The notes: generated by a model not told the origin, from the sequence alone. DNA of 43,247 nucleotides from Ruminococcaceae bacterium UBA1767 (GCA_002315505.1 DCGX01000071.1:8631-51877), one strand, 5' to 3'. Positions 33,681 through 42,625 are shown, counted from the first letter of the stretch. Translations and numbers: made by a program.

Positions 33681-36600
33681 CCTGGCAAGCACCATCGCAT
33701 CTGTTATTAGCCTTAACGAAATAGTATTCATCGTTGAGCTGATACAGCTTCATGCCCTTTTGCTGAACACCGTCGATAAAGAGCATATTGTCAAATACTC
33801 CGTTGTATGGTACTGCCTTACCATTGTTTGTACAATCGTAGCAGTAGAATGTTGTGAAGTCATTTGAAGAGTGTGTTGTAAGAATCTTTGTCTGCATACA
33901 ACCTGCATTGTTGAAGAAGTATGTTTCACCATCAATTTCAACCTGTAAGTATACAACATTCTTAGATGTATTCTTATAGTATGCAGGACCGTACCAATAT
34001 CTGTAATAGCTGTACCATTTCTCCCATACACCGCTGTTCGGAACACCGTTTGTAAAGTTGAATGTAATACCATCGGTTGTTGTTACGCTTCCGTCAGCGC
34101 CTTCAAGTGTTTCGGGAACGAAATACATCCATACATCGTCAACATCGTACCAGCCTGAAACAAGTGTACCGAGCTTTGAGAAATAAACCTTGCCTTCGTT
34201 CTCGACAAGACCGGTGTAGATATCGCCCTTAATACCATTTTCAACTGTATAATATTTACCATCTACGAGTACGTAATCGTTAACGAGCTTACCATCCTTA
34301 TAATAAGCACCATCAACCAATCCGTCAGCCAAAATGCCATCAAAATATGTCTTGCCGTCAACTATGCCTGTGAATGTCTTGAGACAATCTTTGCACTTCA
34401 TAACACCATCAACAAGAACATAAGTATGTCCTGTTGCAGGAACTACTGTGCCCCAGTCAAGTACACTTTCGCATCCACAGTCTTCATGTCCTGTGCATTC
34501 AACTGTAGCTGAGCCTGTATTATACGAAGCTCCGCAATCGCAACCTACACAGAAAACTCTTCCTGTATAACCTGCTTCTGTACATGTTGGAGCCTTGCTC
34601 TCAGTCTGACCAGCAACATGAATATGACAGCTGAGCTTACCCTGACGAATTACATCAGCATATCCTTTTACATAGTCACCCTGTTCTGTAACATATCCTG
34701 CAGCTCTGTAACGATTCATCTCAGTTAGTGTATACATTACATTTGATGCAAATGTGATTACAGAATTGTCAACATAAGTAACCTTTGCTGAAATAACTTC
34801 AACTTCAATTCTAACGAGTCTGTTACCGTCAGAATACCACTGACCATAAGGCGTCATTGCGTAACCGCTATCAACCAATCCCGGATTTGTAGAAACTCTT
34901 CCTGCATCAATCATAACCTGATCGGTATAACCCTGAGTAGCCCATACACGAACAGGAAGAGTAGCAATAACATTTTCACCTGTCAACTCAACATCGCCGG
35001 TTCTTGTAATTGTAATTGTTGCAATATTGAAAGGATCAACAGAATATGTTGCTTCAAAACCATAAGCAACCTCCATACCATCGAGTTCCCAATCACTGTT
35101 ATTATCAAGGTCAACCTTCATGGTAATAGTGTCAACATTTTCAATGTTCTTAGCAATCAAATCATAGTACTGAACTGATCCGCAAAGAACCAAGTTTGCA
35201 TCAGGATCCTGTTTTGTTAAATAAACATCACCTGCAGTTTCACCATTTACAACGATTTTCTTTTCAATTGCTCCGACATTTCCTGCATTATCTGCAATCT
35301 CAAAGCGAATATTATGAACACCGTCGCTAAGTGTTACATCATCAACTAAAACAGTACCATTAAGGTATGTAACTTCCTGTGGAAGTTCGTAACCGTCAAC
35401 ATAAACAACTGCAGTTGAACCGTTGATACCGGTGTTATTTGTTTTAGTCGTATTATCAGCAACCTTAGCCGACAAAGAAACAGAATTTGTATTGATTGTC
35501 TGACCGTTAATTGTCACATTTTGATCTGCAACGCCTGTTGTTGAAACATAGGCACCGCTGAATATCGGATTCTCTCTATCTTCAACTGCAACAGAATAAT
35601 CTGCTGTAATATCATCAATATAGAATGTAATTGAATCACGATACGGATTCCAAAGTTTTTCATTTGGGTCATTTTCCTGAACAACAATTGCATCTAATGT
35701 GCGCATATTTGATACATTGACAGTCAAATAATACCATCCATCAGCAACAATGCCCTGAGAAGAATTAGCAAATGACTGACCGAAGAATAATTTATTAACA
35801 TTTAATCTTGATGCAGCAGTAAGCTTAACACCCTGAACATAACCACGATCATATGTTGTTGCACCATTCATATCTCTGCCGTATATAAGAAGCTGAGTAG
35901 AATTCATATCTGCTGTGTCGATATAAACCCACATACCTATTGCAGTAGCGCCTTCTACATTAATAGGCTCCATAAATGCAGCCTCACCAATCCATCCGGC
36001 AGGTGTTGAACTTGTCATATCTACCGTAAACGCAAGAGCACGATTGCCGTTCTTTACCTTACCTGTGGTTTTGTCAACAATTTCTACAGAACCTTTTTCC
36101 ATACGACCTACAGGACCAGTATGTGAATATGATGTGAAAGTAGACCAGTTTTCTAATGAATAGTTATCTTCAAAGTCAAGAAGCACCTCAGAGCCCTTGC
36201 CGAATGTCAATGCTACTGTTTTGTTGATTTCTTCGTGACCATTTAGTTTAACGGTCAATGAGCCACTTGTAATACCTGAATTTTCTTCACAAGCATAATA
36301 CTCAAAGCCTTCAACTTTTCCTAACGCTGAATCACTAAGTTCAAAAACAAAATCATTATCATTTGTCTTAACTATGTTCTTTCCATCATTTACTGTTGCA
36401 GTAACCTTCAAAGTCATATGCTTTCCATAAGGAACAACAAATGAATCACTCTGTAAAGACAAAGCCTCAGGAATTACAACATTTATTTCTTCTGTACCTA
36501 CTACCTTGTTACCAACCTTAGCTGTAATAGTAGCCATGCCTGCAGCTGTTGCTGTAAATACACCATTAGCATATGTACCGTTCTCAGCAAAATATTCAAT

Positions 36601-37677
36601 ATCTTCCGGAATTTCCGCAGTTGTACCTGCAGGTGAAACACCTGTTACCTTAACAGTAGTTGTTGAACCAACTGTAAGATATTCATCATTAGCGATCATT
36701 GAAACATGATCAAAAACATCTGATGGTGCTGCTGTGGATGCAATCATCAAACCTGCTGAAATATAACGCTCAGAACCATCTGAAGGACTATTTACAACGG
36801 ATACTGTATTTTGACCTTCTTCTTTAGCAGCATATGTTGCCGATCCGCCGCCATCAAGGCTCAACGCAGCAACACAACCTGCTTCAAGCATAATATCAGC
36901 CAAGCCCTGTCCACCTGTACCTGCTGAATACGGTGCCTGGTTACCATCAACTTCAGCAAGAACAACCTTACCGTCTGCTGTGATACCAACAGCACTATGC
37001 GGATAAACAGTTGAACAATAATTTGAATATGGTGTTACACATTCACCATTCAAAATAAATACGCTTTCGCCACCGATTGCATGAACAACATGGTCTTTAA
37101 CAGAAGCCCAATTTGATGTTCCGCTATCTTTCATAATAACTGCAGTACCATCATCAAGGATTGCAAAGAATCCGCCGTAGCTACCCTCACCGATAGATAC
37201 ACCGTCAAGAACAGTTCTACCTGAAGGCTGACCTGTTGTCATGTTGTAAAATGAAGCATTTATACCAGCAACCGCTGAATAATACTCGCTGACAAATTTG
37301 TCTCCCGATTTAGAAGCATCTGAATAATAGTCATTTGCAAAATTCATTTGCTCTGAGAGTTTTGACATACCAAAAGTTTTTGTTGAATACTGATCTTTAT
37401 AAGAAGTCTGTACTAAAACATCGTCTCTTGTAATGTCAGCTGTTGCAACATAATACACCATTTGCTTACCCTGTGCATTGTAAGCGTAATTTGTATATTG
37501 TGTTACACCGGGTGCAAGATTTTGCTCTGTGTGTTTAAACACAGCATGTGTTGACGACTCAAAATCGTACTGATAGTTTGCAATTTCAGCAAATACTGTC
37601 ATCGGTAAAACCGAAACAAGCATCATTACAACAAGAACTGCGGCCAACACCTTTGAAAAAATCTTTGATTTCTTCAT
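32779..37677 (-). CDS. Large secreted phosphodiester glycosidase-domain protein with wall-binding repeats
   Basis: A 1632-aa exported protein. The order is: signal peptide (1-31, MKKSKIFSKVLAAVLVVMML), then a NAGPA-type phosphodiester glycosidase domain (about 75-325). Its marks are SVFILNGECVTPYS near 205, HSAVGITADGKVVLAEVDGN near 228, AALSLDGGGSATY near 272 and VNSPSDGSERYISAGLMIAS near 295. A bacterial Ig-like domain (about 330-405), a jelly-roll CBM-like domain (about 500-705), another Ig-like segment and a cohesin-like beta domain (about 815-960) follow. Next come a Cys-rich stretch (about 1035-1110) and choline-binding-like repeats to the end. NAGPA-type enzymes cleave sugar-1-phosphodiesters. 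It follows the LCP gene with a 158-base structured gap. AAGGAGG precedes the ATG. It probably binds the wall or EPS and trims phosphodiester-linked sugars. Domain boundaries other than the glycosidase and repeats are approximate. Confidence 0.88.
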   Translation of the reverse strand: MKKSKIFSKVLAAVLVVMMLVSVLPMTVFAEIANYQYDFESSTHAVFKHTEQNLAPGVTQYTNYAYNAQGKQMVYYVATADITRDDVLVQTSYKDQYSTKTFGMSKLSEQMNFANDYYSDASKSGDKFVSEYYSAVAGINASFYNMTTGQPSGRTVLDGVSIGEGSYGGFFAILDDGTAVIMKDSGTSNWASVKDHVVHAIGGESVFILNGECVTPYSNYCSTVYPHSAVGITADGKVVLAEVDGNQAPYSAGTGGQGLADIMLEAGCVAALSLDGGGSATYAAKEEGQNTVSVVNSPSDGSERYISAGLMIASTAAPSDVFDHVSMIANDEYLTVGSTTTVKVTGVSPAGTTAEIPEDIEYFAENGTYANGVFTATAAGMATITAKVGNKVVGTEEINVVIPEALSLQSDSFVVPYGKHMTLKVTATVNDGKNIVKTNDNDFVFELSDSALGKVEGFEYYACEENSGITSGSLTVKLNGHEEINKTVALTFGKGSEVLLDFEDNYSLENWSTFTSYSHTGPVGRMEKGSVEIVDKTTGKVKNGNRALAFTVDMTSSTPAGWIGEAAFMEPINVEGATAIGMWVYIDTADMNSTQLLIYGRDMNGATTYDRGYVQGVKLTAASRLNVNKLFFGQSFANSSQGIVADGWYYLTVNVSNMRTLDAIVVQENDPNEKLWNPYRDSITFYIDDITADYSVAVEDRENPIFSGAYVSTTGVADQNVTINGQTINTNSVSLSAKVADNTTKTNNTGINGSTAVVYVDGYELPQEVTYLNGTVLVDDVTLSDGVHNIRFEIADNAGNVGAIEKKIVVNGETAGDVYLTKQDPDANLVLCGSVQYYDLIAKNIENVDTITMKVDLDNNSDWELDGMEVAYGFEATYSVDPFNIATITITRTGDVELTGENVIATLPVRVWATQGYTDQVMIDAGRVSTNPGLVDSGYAMTPYGQWYSDGNRLVRIEVEVISAKVTYVDNSVITFASNVMYTLTEMNRYRAAGYVTEQGDYVKGYADVIRQGKLSCHIHVAGQTESKAPTCTEAGYTGRVFCVGCDCGASYNTGSATVECTGHEDCGCESVLDWGTVVPATGHTYVLVDGVMKCKDCLKTFTGIVDGKTYFDGILADGLVDGAYYKDGKLVNDYVLVDGKYYTVENGIKGDIYTGLVENEGKVYFSKLGTLVSGWYDVDDVWMYFVPETLEGADGSVTTTDGITFNFTNGVPNSGVWEKWYSYYRYWYGPAYYKNTSKNVVYLQVEIDGETYFFNNAGCMQTKILTTHSSNDFTTFYCYDCTNNGKAVPYNGVFDNMLFIDGVQQKGMKLYQLNDEYYFVKANNRCDGACQAEGMTGIVIDSTDVYYVEDGVAVSKGLVTDGNGNYYFINSTKKAVKDCWYSFSAASANGLAYPGTYKFGADGKMVLKEGITFEKNGDIRYYENGVPVTKGLVTDGEGNYYFINSTKKAVKNTWYAFDAKGANGLVAPGSYYFGEDGKMVVKEGITVERNGDIRYYENGFPVAKGLVTDGEGNYYFINSTLKAVKNTWYAFDAKGANGLVAPGSYQFGEDGKMVVKEGITVERNGDIRYYENGFPVAKGLVTDGEGNYYFINSTKKAVKNTWYAFSIASSNGLGYSGRYFFDADGKMVIPE

Positions 37678-37748
37678 ATTTTATCCTCCTTAACATTTTT
37701 ATATAAGCCCCTCAATAGGAGTTATATACTGCATAGTTTTCATTTCAC

Positions 37749-37826
37749 TGCGGATTACACGTCTAATCCGCAATTATTACTAAACCTGTCACTCCTTCCA
37801 ATTTGAAGACAGGCTCACAGTGACAG
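37749..37826 (-). promoter_or_regulatory. Structured leader with alternative hairpins before the large surface protein gene
   Basis: The 158-base gap after the LCP gene holds a perfect hairpin TGCGGATTA/TAATCCGCA (37749-37757, 37764-37772). It also has two mutually exclusive pairings of one segment: CTGTCACT (37786-37793) with AGTGACAG (37819-37826), or CCTGTC (37785-37790) with GACAGG (37808-37813). None is followed by a T-run on the minus strand. It may tune translation or mRNA stability of the 4.9-kb gene relative to its neighbours. Confidence 0.45.
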
Positions 37827-37835
37827 ACTTGAAAA

Positions 37836-38825
37836 TTATGATTCTTTACAGAACACTTCTACAACTGTTTTTGTAACAGCGTCCGTATCGGGATAAAATT
37901 CCATATACTCCTCACCCTTTATATAGTCACCATCAATAGTCACTATCGGTTTGACGGTGTATTCACTCAGCTTTTCGCTGAGGGTCTGAAGCTTATTGAC
38001 ATCCATATTTGAAATCATATTTTCAGAGACCTTTGCGACTGCGGTGGATATAAAATCATCATCTTTATTTACTTTCGTCATGATCTGATCATATAGCTGT
38101 GTCAGATATTCTCTCTGACGAGCCATACGATTCGTATTTGTCTGATCACCGACAGTATATCTTCCTCTGATATAATTAAGTGCGTGTTCACCCTTCAAGG
38201 TAACCGTTTCGCCCATAACAAGCGTTGAATCAACACCCGAAAAGTCATCATTTATCTGCACCGTGACTCCGCCTGCAAGGTCGTTAAGAGTCGGAACAGC
38301 GCTCATTGTCAGAGAAACATAATCATTGATTTTTATATTCTCAAACATTTCAGATACTGCATCGGCAGTATTTCGACAGCTTACATTCTTTCCGTTGCCG
38401 TATGTGTGTGCCAACGCAATCTGAGAAACCTTTGTATCAATAGTATTTCCTGCAATACCGAGTACGTTAATTGAAGTCATCGTATCACGGCTTATTTGTA
38501 TAGGAGTACATATTTTTTCATCGTTATCAATTGCCAGAAGAATCAGAAAGTCAGCCTGCTGGTCATTTCTGAGAGCATCGTCACTTATCTCATCTTCGTA
38601 CGTGTCAAGGCCTATAAGCAGAACCGATTGCATATTATCCTTCAGTTCATAGACCTTGTCACGATATGTAACCGTCTTCACTTCCTGACCTTCGGACGGC
38701 AAAAAGCTCGAGTGTTTTTCCCAATAGCTTATGCCGACAAAAGCCGATGAAATAACAAGAACAACCAATGCAATAGCCGCAGCTCTTCTCAGATATTTAA
38801 TTTTCTGTCTTTTGGTTATTCTCAT
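37836..38825 (-). CDS. LytR-CpsA-Psr (LCP) family glycopolymer transferase
   Basis: LCP enzymes attach undecaprenyl-linked glycopolymers to peptidoglycan outside the membrane. After a basic N-terminus and one membrane segment (about 12-32) the catalytic domain shows SVLLIGLDTYEDE, ADFLILLAIDNDEK, IQISRDTMTSINVLG with the conserved Arg, and ALNYIRGRYTVGDQTNTNRM followed by ARQREYL, the Arg-rich lipid-phosphate pocket. I chose the ATG at 38825, 6 bases after AGAGGTG. The frame extends to a GTG at 38834 within that ribosome site. Length 329 aa is typical. It lies 12 bases after the sortase-anchored protein stop and probably attaches the EPS to the wall. Confidence 0.94.
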   Translation of the reverse strand: MRITKRQKIKYLRRAAAIALVVLVISSAFVGISYWEKHSSFLPSEGQEVKTVTYRDKVYELKDNMQSVLLIGLDTYEDEISDDALRNDQQADFLILLAIDNDEKICTPIQISRDTMTSINVLGIAGNTIDTKVSQIALAHTYGNGKNVSCRNTADAVSEMFENIKINDYVSLTMSAVPTLNDLAGGVTVQINDDFSGVDSTLVMGETVTLKGEHALNYIRGRYTVGDQTNTNRMARQREYLTQLYDQIMTKVNKDDDFISTAVAKVSENMISNMDVNKLQTLSEKLSEYTVKPIVTIDGDYIKGEEYMEFYPDTDAVTKTVVEVFCKES

Positions 38826-38837
38826 ATTTTTCACCTC

Positions 38838-39716
38838 TTATGAATGCTTTCTTTTTCTTGTCAATACAAGGAATACAATCAAAGCACATGATGCGGCCAA
38901 TGCAAATACCACATAAATCAGATACGGAAGAAAATCACCTGTTGACGGATTATCAATGTCCTTCTGACCGTTATTTGCGCTTGTATTATTGACAACAATA
39001 GCAAATGCACCGAGCTTATGAGATGAATACTGAAGATTTCCTCTCTCGTTTATCTTTGCATTTTCGATTACAGACCATTCGCCGTTTGTATAGTTCATAA
39101 GTCCTACAAAGTGGTCAAGGTTATCAGACTTGATTTCAACATTAAGATTACCATGGTCAGCAGTAACAATCTTGTCTGTGATAGCCATGTTCTTTACAAG
39201 ATAATCCTTAGCCTTTGCAAGTGCAGCCTCAAATTCCGGATTCACCTCAAGTTCTTCCTTTTCAGGATACTTTGCAAGGAAGCTGACCTTACAATTGTCA
39301 TTTGGCTTGAACTCGGTTTCAACAATAGTTGTTGTATCAACTACATTATGAGTATGACACTTTACCATATAAATATAGAAAAGGTCTGCTACAGCAAGGT
39401 TTTCTGATGAAATACCCATTTTCTGAGCTAAAACTTCAAGACCTGCCGTTAAGTCTGTAAGTGCTTCTGCGCTTACAATCTCTCCGTAAGCAAAAACGAA
39501 CTCATCTTTTTCTGCTTCGGGAAGCTCATCTTTCTGTCCGTAGGACTTGATAACAAGCATACCGTCACAAGTTTCATCATCGTTGTGATAGCTTACGATT
39601 TCAGGACAGGCAAGGGCTGACGGACTCTCAACAAAATTGTTTGGTACCGCTCCTGCTGTAATACCCATGCATAAGATTAATGCTGCTGCGAGGATGACTG
39701 ATAATAATTTTTTCAT
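38838..39716 (-). CDS. Sortase-anchored surface protein of unknown function
   Basis: A 292-aa exported protein with a signal peptide (1-23, MKKLLSVILAAALILCMGIT) and a C-terminal sorting signal: NPSTGD near 257, a hydrophobic segment (about 263-286) and the tail RKRKHS. NPxTGD is a common sortase recognition form in Clostridia. The mature part has no motif I can name. It contains repeated acidic/beta stretches and HLGAFAIVV-like HKLGAFAIVVNN just before the linker, as in other adhesin-type stalks. Its place between the CpsB-like phosphatase and LCP genes, in the leftward EPS operon, suggests a surface function linked to the polysaccharide (inference). No sortase gene is in the window. Confidence 0.82.
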   Translation of the reverse strand: MKKLLSVILAAALILCMGITAGAVPNNFVESPSALACPEIVSYHNDDETCDGMLVIKSYGQKDELPEAEKDEFVFAYGEIVSAEALTDLTAGLEVLAQKMGISSENLAVADLFYIYMVKCHTHNVVDTTTIVETEFKPNDNCKVSFLAKYPEKEELEVNPEFEAALAKAKDYLVKNMAITDKIVTADHGNLNVEIKSDNLDHFVGLMNYTNGEWSVIENAKINERGNLQYSSHKLGAFAIVVNNTSANNGQKDIDNPSTGDFLPYLIYVVFALAASCALIVFLVLTRKRKHS

Positions 39717-39731
39717 AACAATTACTCCTTT

Positions 39732-40433
39732 TCAAAATATTTTATTATTTAATAATTCTTCTGAAAAATTAATAAAACCTGTTAAAAATTCATTTCCCAT
39801 TTTTTTATTGATTGCGTCATACGCAATATCAATATTGGGCTTTCTTGAACTGAAATTATGTGAATCTGAACCTATCACATGAATATATCCTTCCTTAAGG
39901 AGCCTCAGTGCTTTATTTTTACTGAAAATTCCTTCAAAAAAGGATGCGTTTGATTGCATTATGACACCGTTCTGCAGTAATTGACGCCATATTGTTTCCT
40001 TCTGCAGAAAGAAATATCTTTCAATATGAGCAATAATCACATTGATATCTCCCCTGCAAGTCAGAGCTGTAATGCTGTCAATTGTTGTCTTTGACCAGCT
40101 TGTGGTCGGCATCTCAATCAAAAGTAAATTCGTACCCTTAATGCACAATTCATTTATATTCTCAAGATGTTCTATTCCCGAATAATAACTTACTTCTGCA
40201 CCTAAAATAATTTCCGGAGCATTTTCAAATTTCTGAGCCTCAACGAGTGAAAACGATTCTCTTCTGTCTTCGAGAAATTTCTCAACAGAAGTCTTGTCGA
40301 CATCGAAGTGAGGTGTTGCAACCACCCTTGTAATCCCCTGCTCGTGCATCAGATGCAGCATTTTCAGGCTTTCTTCAACATCACTGCTTCCGTCATCAAT
40401 TCCCGGAAGAATATGAGTATGAAAATCAATCAT
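39732..40433 (-). CDS. CpsB/CapC-type PHP tyrosine-protein phosphatase
   Basis: A manganese-dependent phosphatase that removes phosphate from the C-terminal Tyr cluster of the partner kinase. Motifs are MIDFHTHILPGIDDGSSDVE at the start (HxH and D), GITRVVATPHFDVDK near 37, EIILGAEVSYYSGI near 72, INVIIAHIERY near 127 and IHVIGSDSHNFSSRKPNID near 186. The open frame runs 33 codons further upstream, but the ATG at 40433 starts exactly at the family N-terminus, one base after the kinase stop. The 233-aa length is slightly short of the usual 245. It is third in the EPS operon. Confidence 0.94.
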   Translation of the reverse strand: MIDFHTHILPGIDDGSSDVEESLKMLHLMHEQGITRVVATPHFDVDKTSVEKFLEDRRESFSLVEAQKFENAPEIILGAEVSYYSGIEHLENINELCIKGTNLLLIEMPTTSWSKTTIDSITALTCRGDINVIIAHIERYFFLQKETIWRQLLQNGVIMQSNASFFEGIFSKNKALRLLKEGYIHVIGSDSHNFSSRKPNIDIAYDAINKKMGNEFLTGFINFSEELLNNKIF

Positions 40434-40434
40434 T

Positions 40435-41196
40435 TTATTTCGTATCCTTATAGTAGGAATTCGAATAATACTTGTATGATTTTCCGTACCTTCTGTATTT
40501 GCCGTAAGAACCGGTTTCATCTCTTGTCGCATTCATTACACAGCCCAAAACATTTACATCTGAAAGCTCAAGCTGTCGAACACAATTTCTGAGTTCTGAT
40601 TTATCTGTATAATGCTCACGAATAACCAGAACCATTCCCGAAAGCAGCTTTGAAATTGCAAGTGCATCAGTAACAACATTTACCGGAGGTAAGTCTATTA
40701 TTATGTAATCATAATACTTTCTGAGTCTTTCAAGGAATTTTTCCATCTTTTCCGAGCCGAGAAGCTCTGAAGGATTCGGAGGTATATCTCCGCTCGGGAT
40801 AATTTCCCAGTTTTCAAGAATCCCTGAGCGATAAGTCGTAATTCGCTGCAATTCCTTGTCAATCAACATATTTGTAAGTCCGGGAGTATTTTTTATCTGC
40901 ATTTTTTTAGCAATACTCGGTATTCGAAGGTCTGCATCAATCAAGAGAATTCTCTTCTTTTCCTCAGCCAGCGCATAAGCAAGATTAACTGCGGTTGTAC
41001 TTTTTCCTTCACCTCGGATTGAACTTGTAATACCGATTATCGGGCAATTAATTCCATCCGGTAAGGTAAAAGAAAGACTTGTTCTGAGCATTTTATATTT
41101 TTCTCTTGCCGAAAAGTTCATGTTTTCATGAAGAGTATTCTTCGTTGTGTCTCCGGCTACCGAAGAGCTGACGTTTTGACGTTTACTTTTAAACAC
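40435..41196 (-). CDS. CpsD/CapB-type bacterial tyrosine kinase (BY-kinase)
   Basis: The cytosolic kinase half of the EPS chain-length machinery, activated by its CpsC-like membrane partner. Walker A is GITSSIRGEGKSTTAVNL near residue 55, Walker A' is RILLIDADLRIPS near 86 and Walker B is YDYIIIDLPPVN near 161. The C-terminal Tyr cluster (about 235-252, GSYGKYRRYGKSYKYYS) has several Tyr residues for autophosphorylation and matches the family. Length 253 aa. It lies 4 bases after the CpsC-like stop and is followed by the phosphatase after one base. This arrangement is standard for Firmicutes CpsC-CpsD-CpsB. Confidence 0.95.
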   Translation of the reverse strand: MFKSKRQNVSSSVAGDTTKNTLHENMNFSAREKYKMLRTSLSFTLPDGINCPIIGITSSIRGEGKSTTAVNLAYALAEEKKRILLIDADLRIPSIAKKMQIKNTPGLTNMLIDKELQRITTYRSGILENWEIIPSGDIPPNPSELLGSEKMEKFLERLRKYYDYIIIDLPPVNVVTDALAISKLLSGMVLVIREHYTDKSELRNCVRQLELSDVNVLGCVMNATRDETGSYGKYRRYGKSYKYYSNSYYKDTK

Positions 41197-41200
41197 TCAA

Positions 41201-41998
41201 TCACCTACTATCCTTTGAATTATTTCTTTTCTTATCTGATTTAGTTTTGTAATAGCTGTAATAGCCGTATTTCTTCCCGCTATCACTCGAAAGATCCGGA
41301 ATGCATACAAGTATAGGATAGTCATATGTTTTAATAACGTATTCCTCGTCGTGAATTGACGAATCCATAAAGTACAATACAATAACAGCAAATACGGAAA
41401 TTATAAAGCCCGCAAAGAAGCCCTTGAGCGTATACATTGTAATACTCGGTGAAACCTTTTGAAGGTTTGCTTCTCCTGCGTCAAACACTTCCATCGAGCT
41501 TCCGTGAATTACCTCGGAAATTCGCTGTGGCAGGAGCTCTGCTATACAGTTTACGATTTTCTTTGATAAATACGGGTCTTCGGACGTAACAGTAATTTTC
41601 AAAACCTCGGTATCATTTACGGATTCTGACTTTATCATTCCTGACAGCTGACGATAACCAATGTCTAAATCAGCCTTTTTAATTACCTCTTCCAGTGTTG
41701 TTCTGTTGTCGAGGATAATGGCATAAGTTTTTACAAGGCTCTGAGCGGCACTGATTTCAGAAGAGGAAATACTGAAATTCGAACTGCCGACACTGATTGA
41801 ACTGTTATTAACATAAAGCATTATGCTCGATGTGAACTGAGGCGTTATGAAAAAAGCGGCCGCACTGAATCCGATTCCGGCAGTTATCACTGAGCAAATT
41901 AATATAATCCACGCTCTTTTCCAAACAGCTTTTAAAATATCCAGAATATCAATCGTTTCCGAATTGGATATTAAATTTCTTTTTTTCTTATCGTCCAT
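41201..41998 (-). CDS. CpsC/Wzz-type chain-length determinant and kinase activator
   Basis: A membrane protein with two transmembrane helices: about 30-52 (RAWIILICSVITAGIGFSAA) and about 190-212 (GFFAGFIISVFAVIVLYFMD), with an extracellular helical domain between. ISNSETIDILDILKAVWKRA is the usual Wzz-family start, and VSPSITMYTLKGFFAG near 180 the proline-containing approach to the second helix. The cytosolic tail (about 213-265) carries the kinase-contact region and ends in Tyr/Lys-rich sequence. Length 265 aa. It is the first gene of the EPS operon. The ribosome site is AAGGAA, weaker than most here. Confidence 0.93.
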   Translation of the reverse strand: MDDKKKRNLISNSETIDILDILKAVWKRAWIILICSVITAGIGFSAAAFFITPQFTSSIMLYVNNSSISVGSSNFSISSSEISAAQSLVKTYAIILDNRTTLEEVIKKADLDIGYRQLSGMIKSESVNDTEVLKITVTSEDPYLSKKIVNCIAELLPQRISEVIHGSSMEVFDAGEANLQKVSPSITMYTLKGFFAGFIISVFAVIVLYFMDSSIHDEEYVIKTYDYPILVCIPDLSSDSGKKYGYYSYYKTKSDKKRNNSKDSR

Positions 41999-42210
41999 TA
42001 TTGCATTTCCTTACAAAGTAAAGTAGTAGTTTTTAATATCCCTCTCCAAGGATTTCGAGTAATTTTATATTTATTTTCTATTAGAAATATTGAATTAATC
42101 GTAAAAAACATTTCTGTCGCAAACTACTCCATATTCTCTGTCATTTTACCATGTTTTTTTTAAAATGTAAATCCTTTTAGAAAAAAATTTATTAAATAAC
42201 AAATTAAAAG

Positions 42211-42250
42211 AAAAAAACATCCGCAAAATCCCCAGGGCAAGTTGATTTGC
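42211..42250 (-). terminator. Possible attenuator hairpin in the EPS leader
   Basis: On the minus strand GCAAATC (42244-42250) pairs with GATTTTGC (42223-42230) with one bulged base, and a run of seven T (42211-42217) follows after GGATG. It lies about 210 bases before the first EPS gene. The segment AATCCC (42316-42321) could pair with its GGGATT as an alternative fold. The stem is weak, so function is uncertain. Confidence 0.35.
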
Positions 42251-42407
42251 ACAGTAAAGTTTTTGAATAGATTGATAATTATATATCATAACAGTAAGAA
42301 GAGAAATGGGACATTGGGATTATACTCGGATTGCCGCATCATGCGTTTATAAAACATAGAGTTTATATATTGTATTGAAGTTTGTAGATATTTTTTTACA
42401 CTTTTTC

Positions 42408-42476
42408 ATTATCAGAGATTTTATCTTCCGCACGATTCCCCTATCTTTCAAACGATACCCATTCTTACGCACGATT
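42408..42476 (-). promoter_or_regulatory. EPS operon promoter with three phased direct repeats
   Basis: On the minus strand three copies of AATCGTGCGNAAGA-like sequence occur at 42463-42476, 42444-42457 and 42424-42437, spaced 19 and 20 bases. The first and third match at 13 of 14 positions. A TG-less -10-like GATAAT (42408-42413) lies 10 bases past the third copy, and the -35 position (42431-42436) falls inside that copy, as in activator-dependent promoters. The two-turn phasing resembles LytTR-type response-regulator sites. No such regulator is in the window. Confidence 0.5.
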
Positions 42477-42511
42477 ACTTTTGAATATTTTATCAAACAA
42501 AACAAGAAAAA

Positions 42512-42537
42512 CCTCGGTAGAACAAAATCTATCGAGG
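42512..42537. terminator. Hairpin upstream of the EPS promoter
   Basis: CCTCGGTAGA (42512-42521) pairs with TCTATCGAGG (42528-42537) with one G-T pair and a 6-base loop. On the plus strand CATAAATTTTTT follows, and on the minus strand the sequence TTTTTCTTGTTTTG. It can terminate in either direction. Confidence 0.65.
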
Positions 42538-42625
42538 CATAAATTTTTTGTAATAGTTTGAAAGAAGCCTGAAAACCGCTTGTATCAATGACATTAGAGC
42601 CATAGGGTGTGCAAATATAAGAAAA

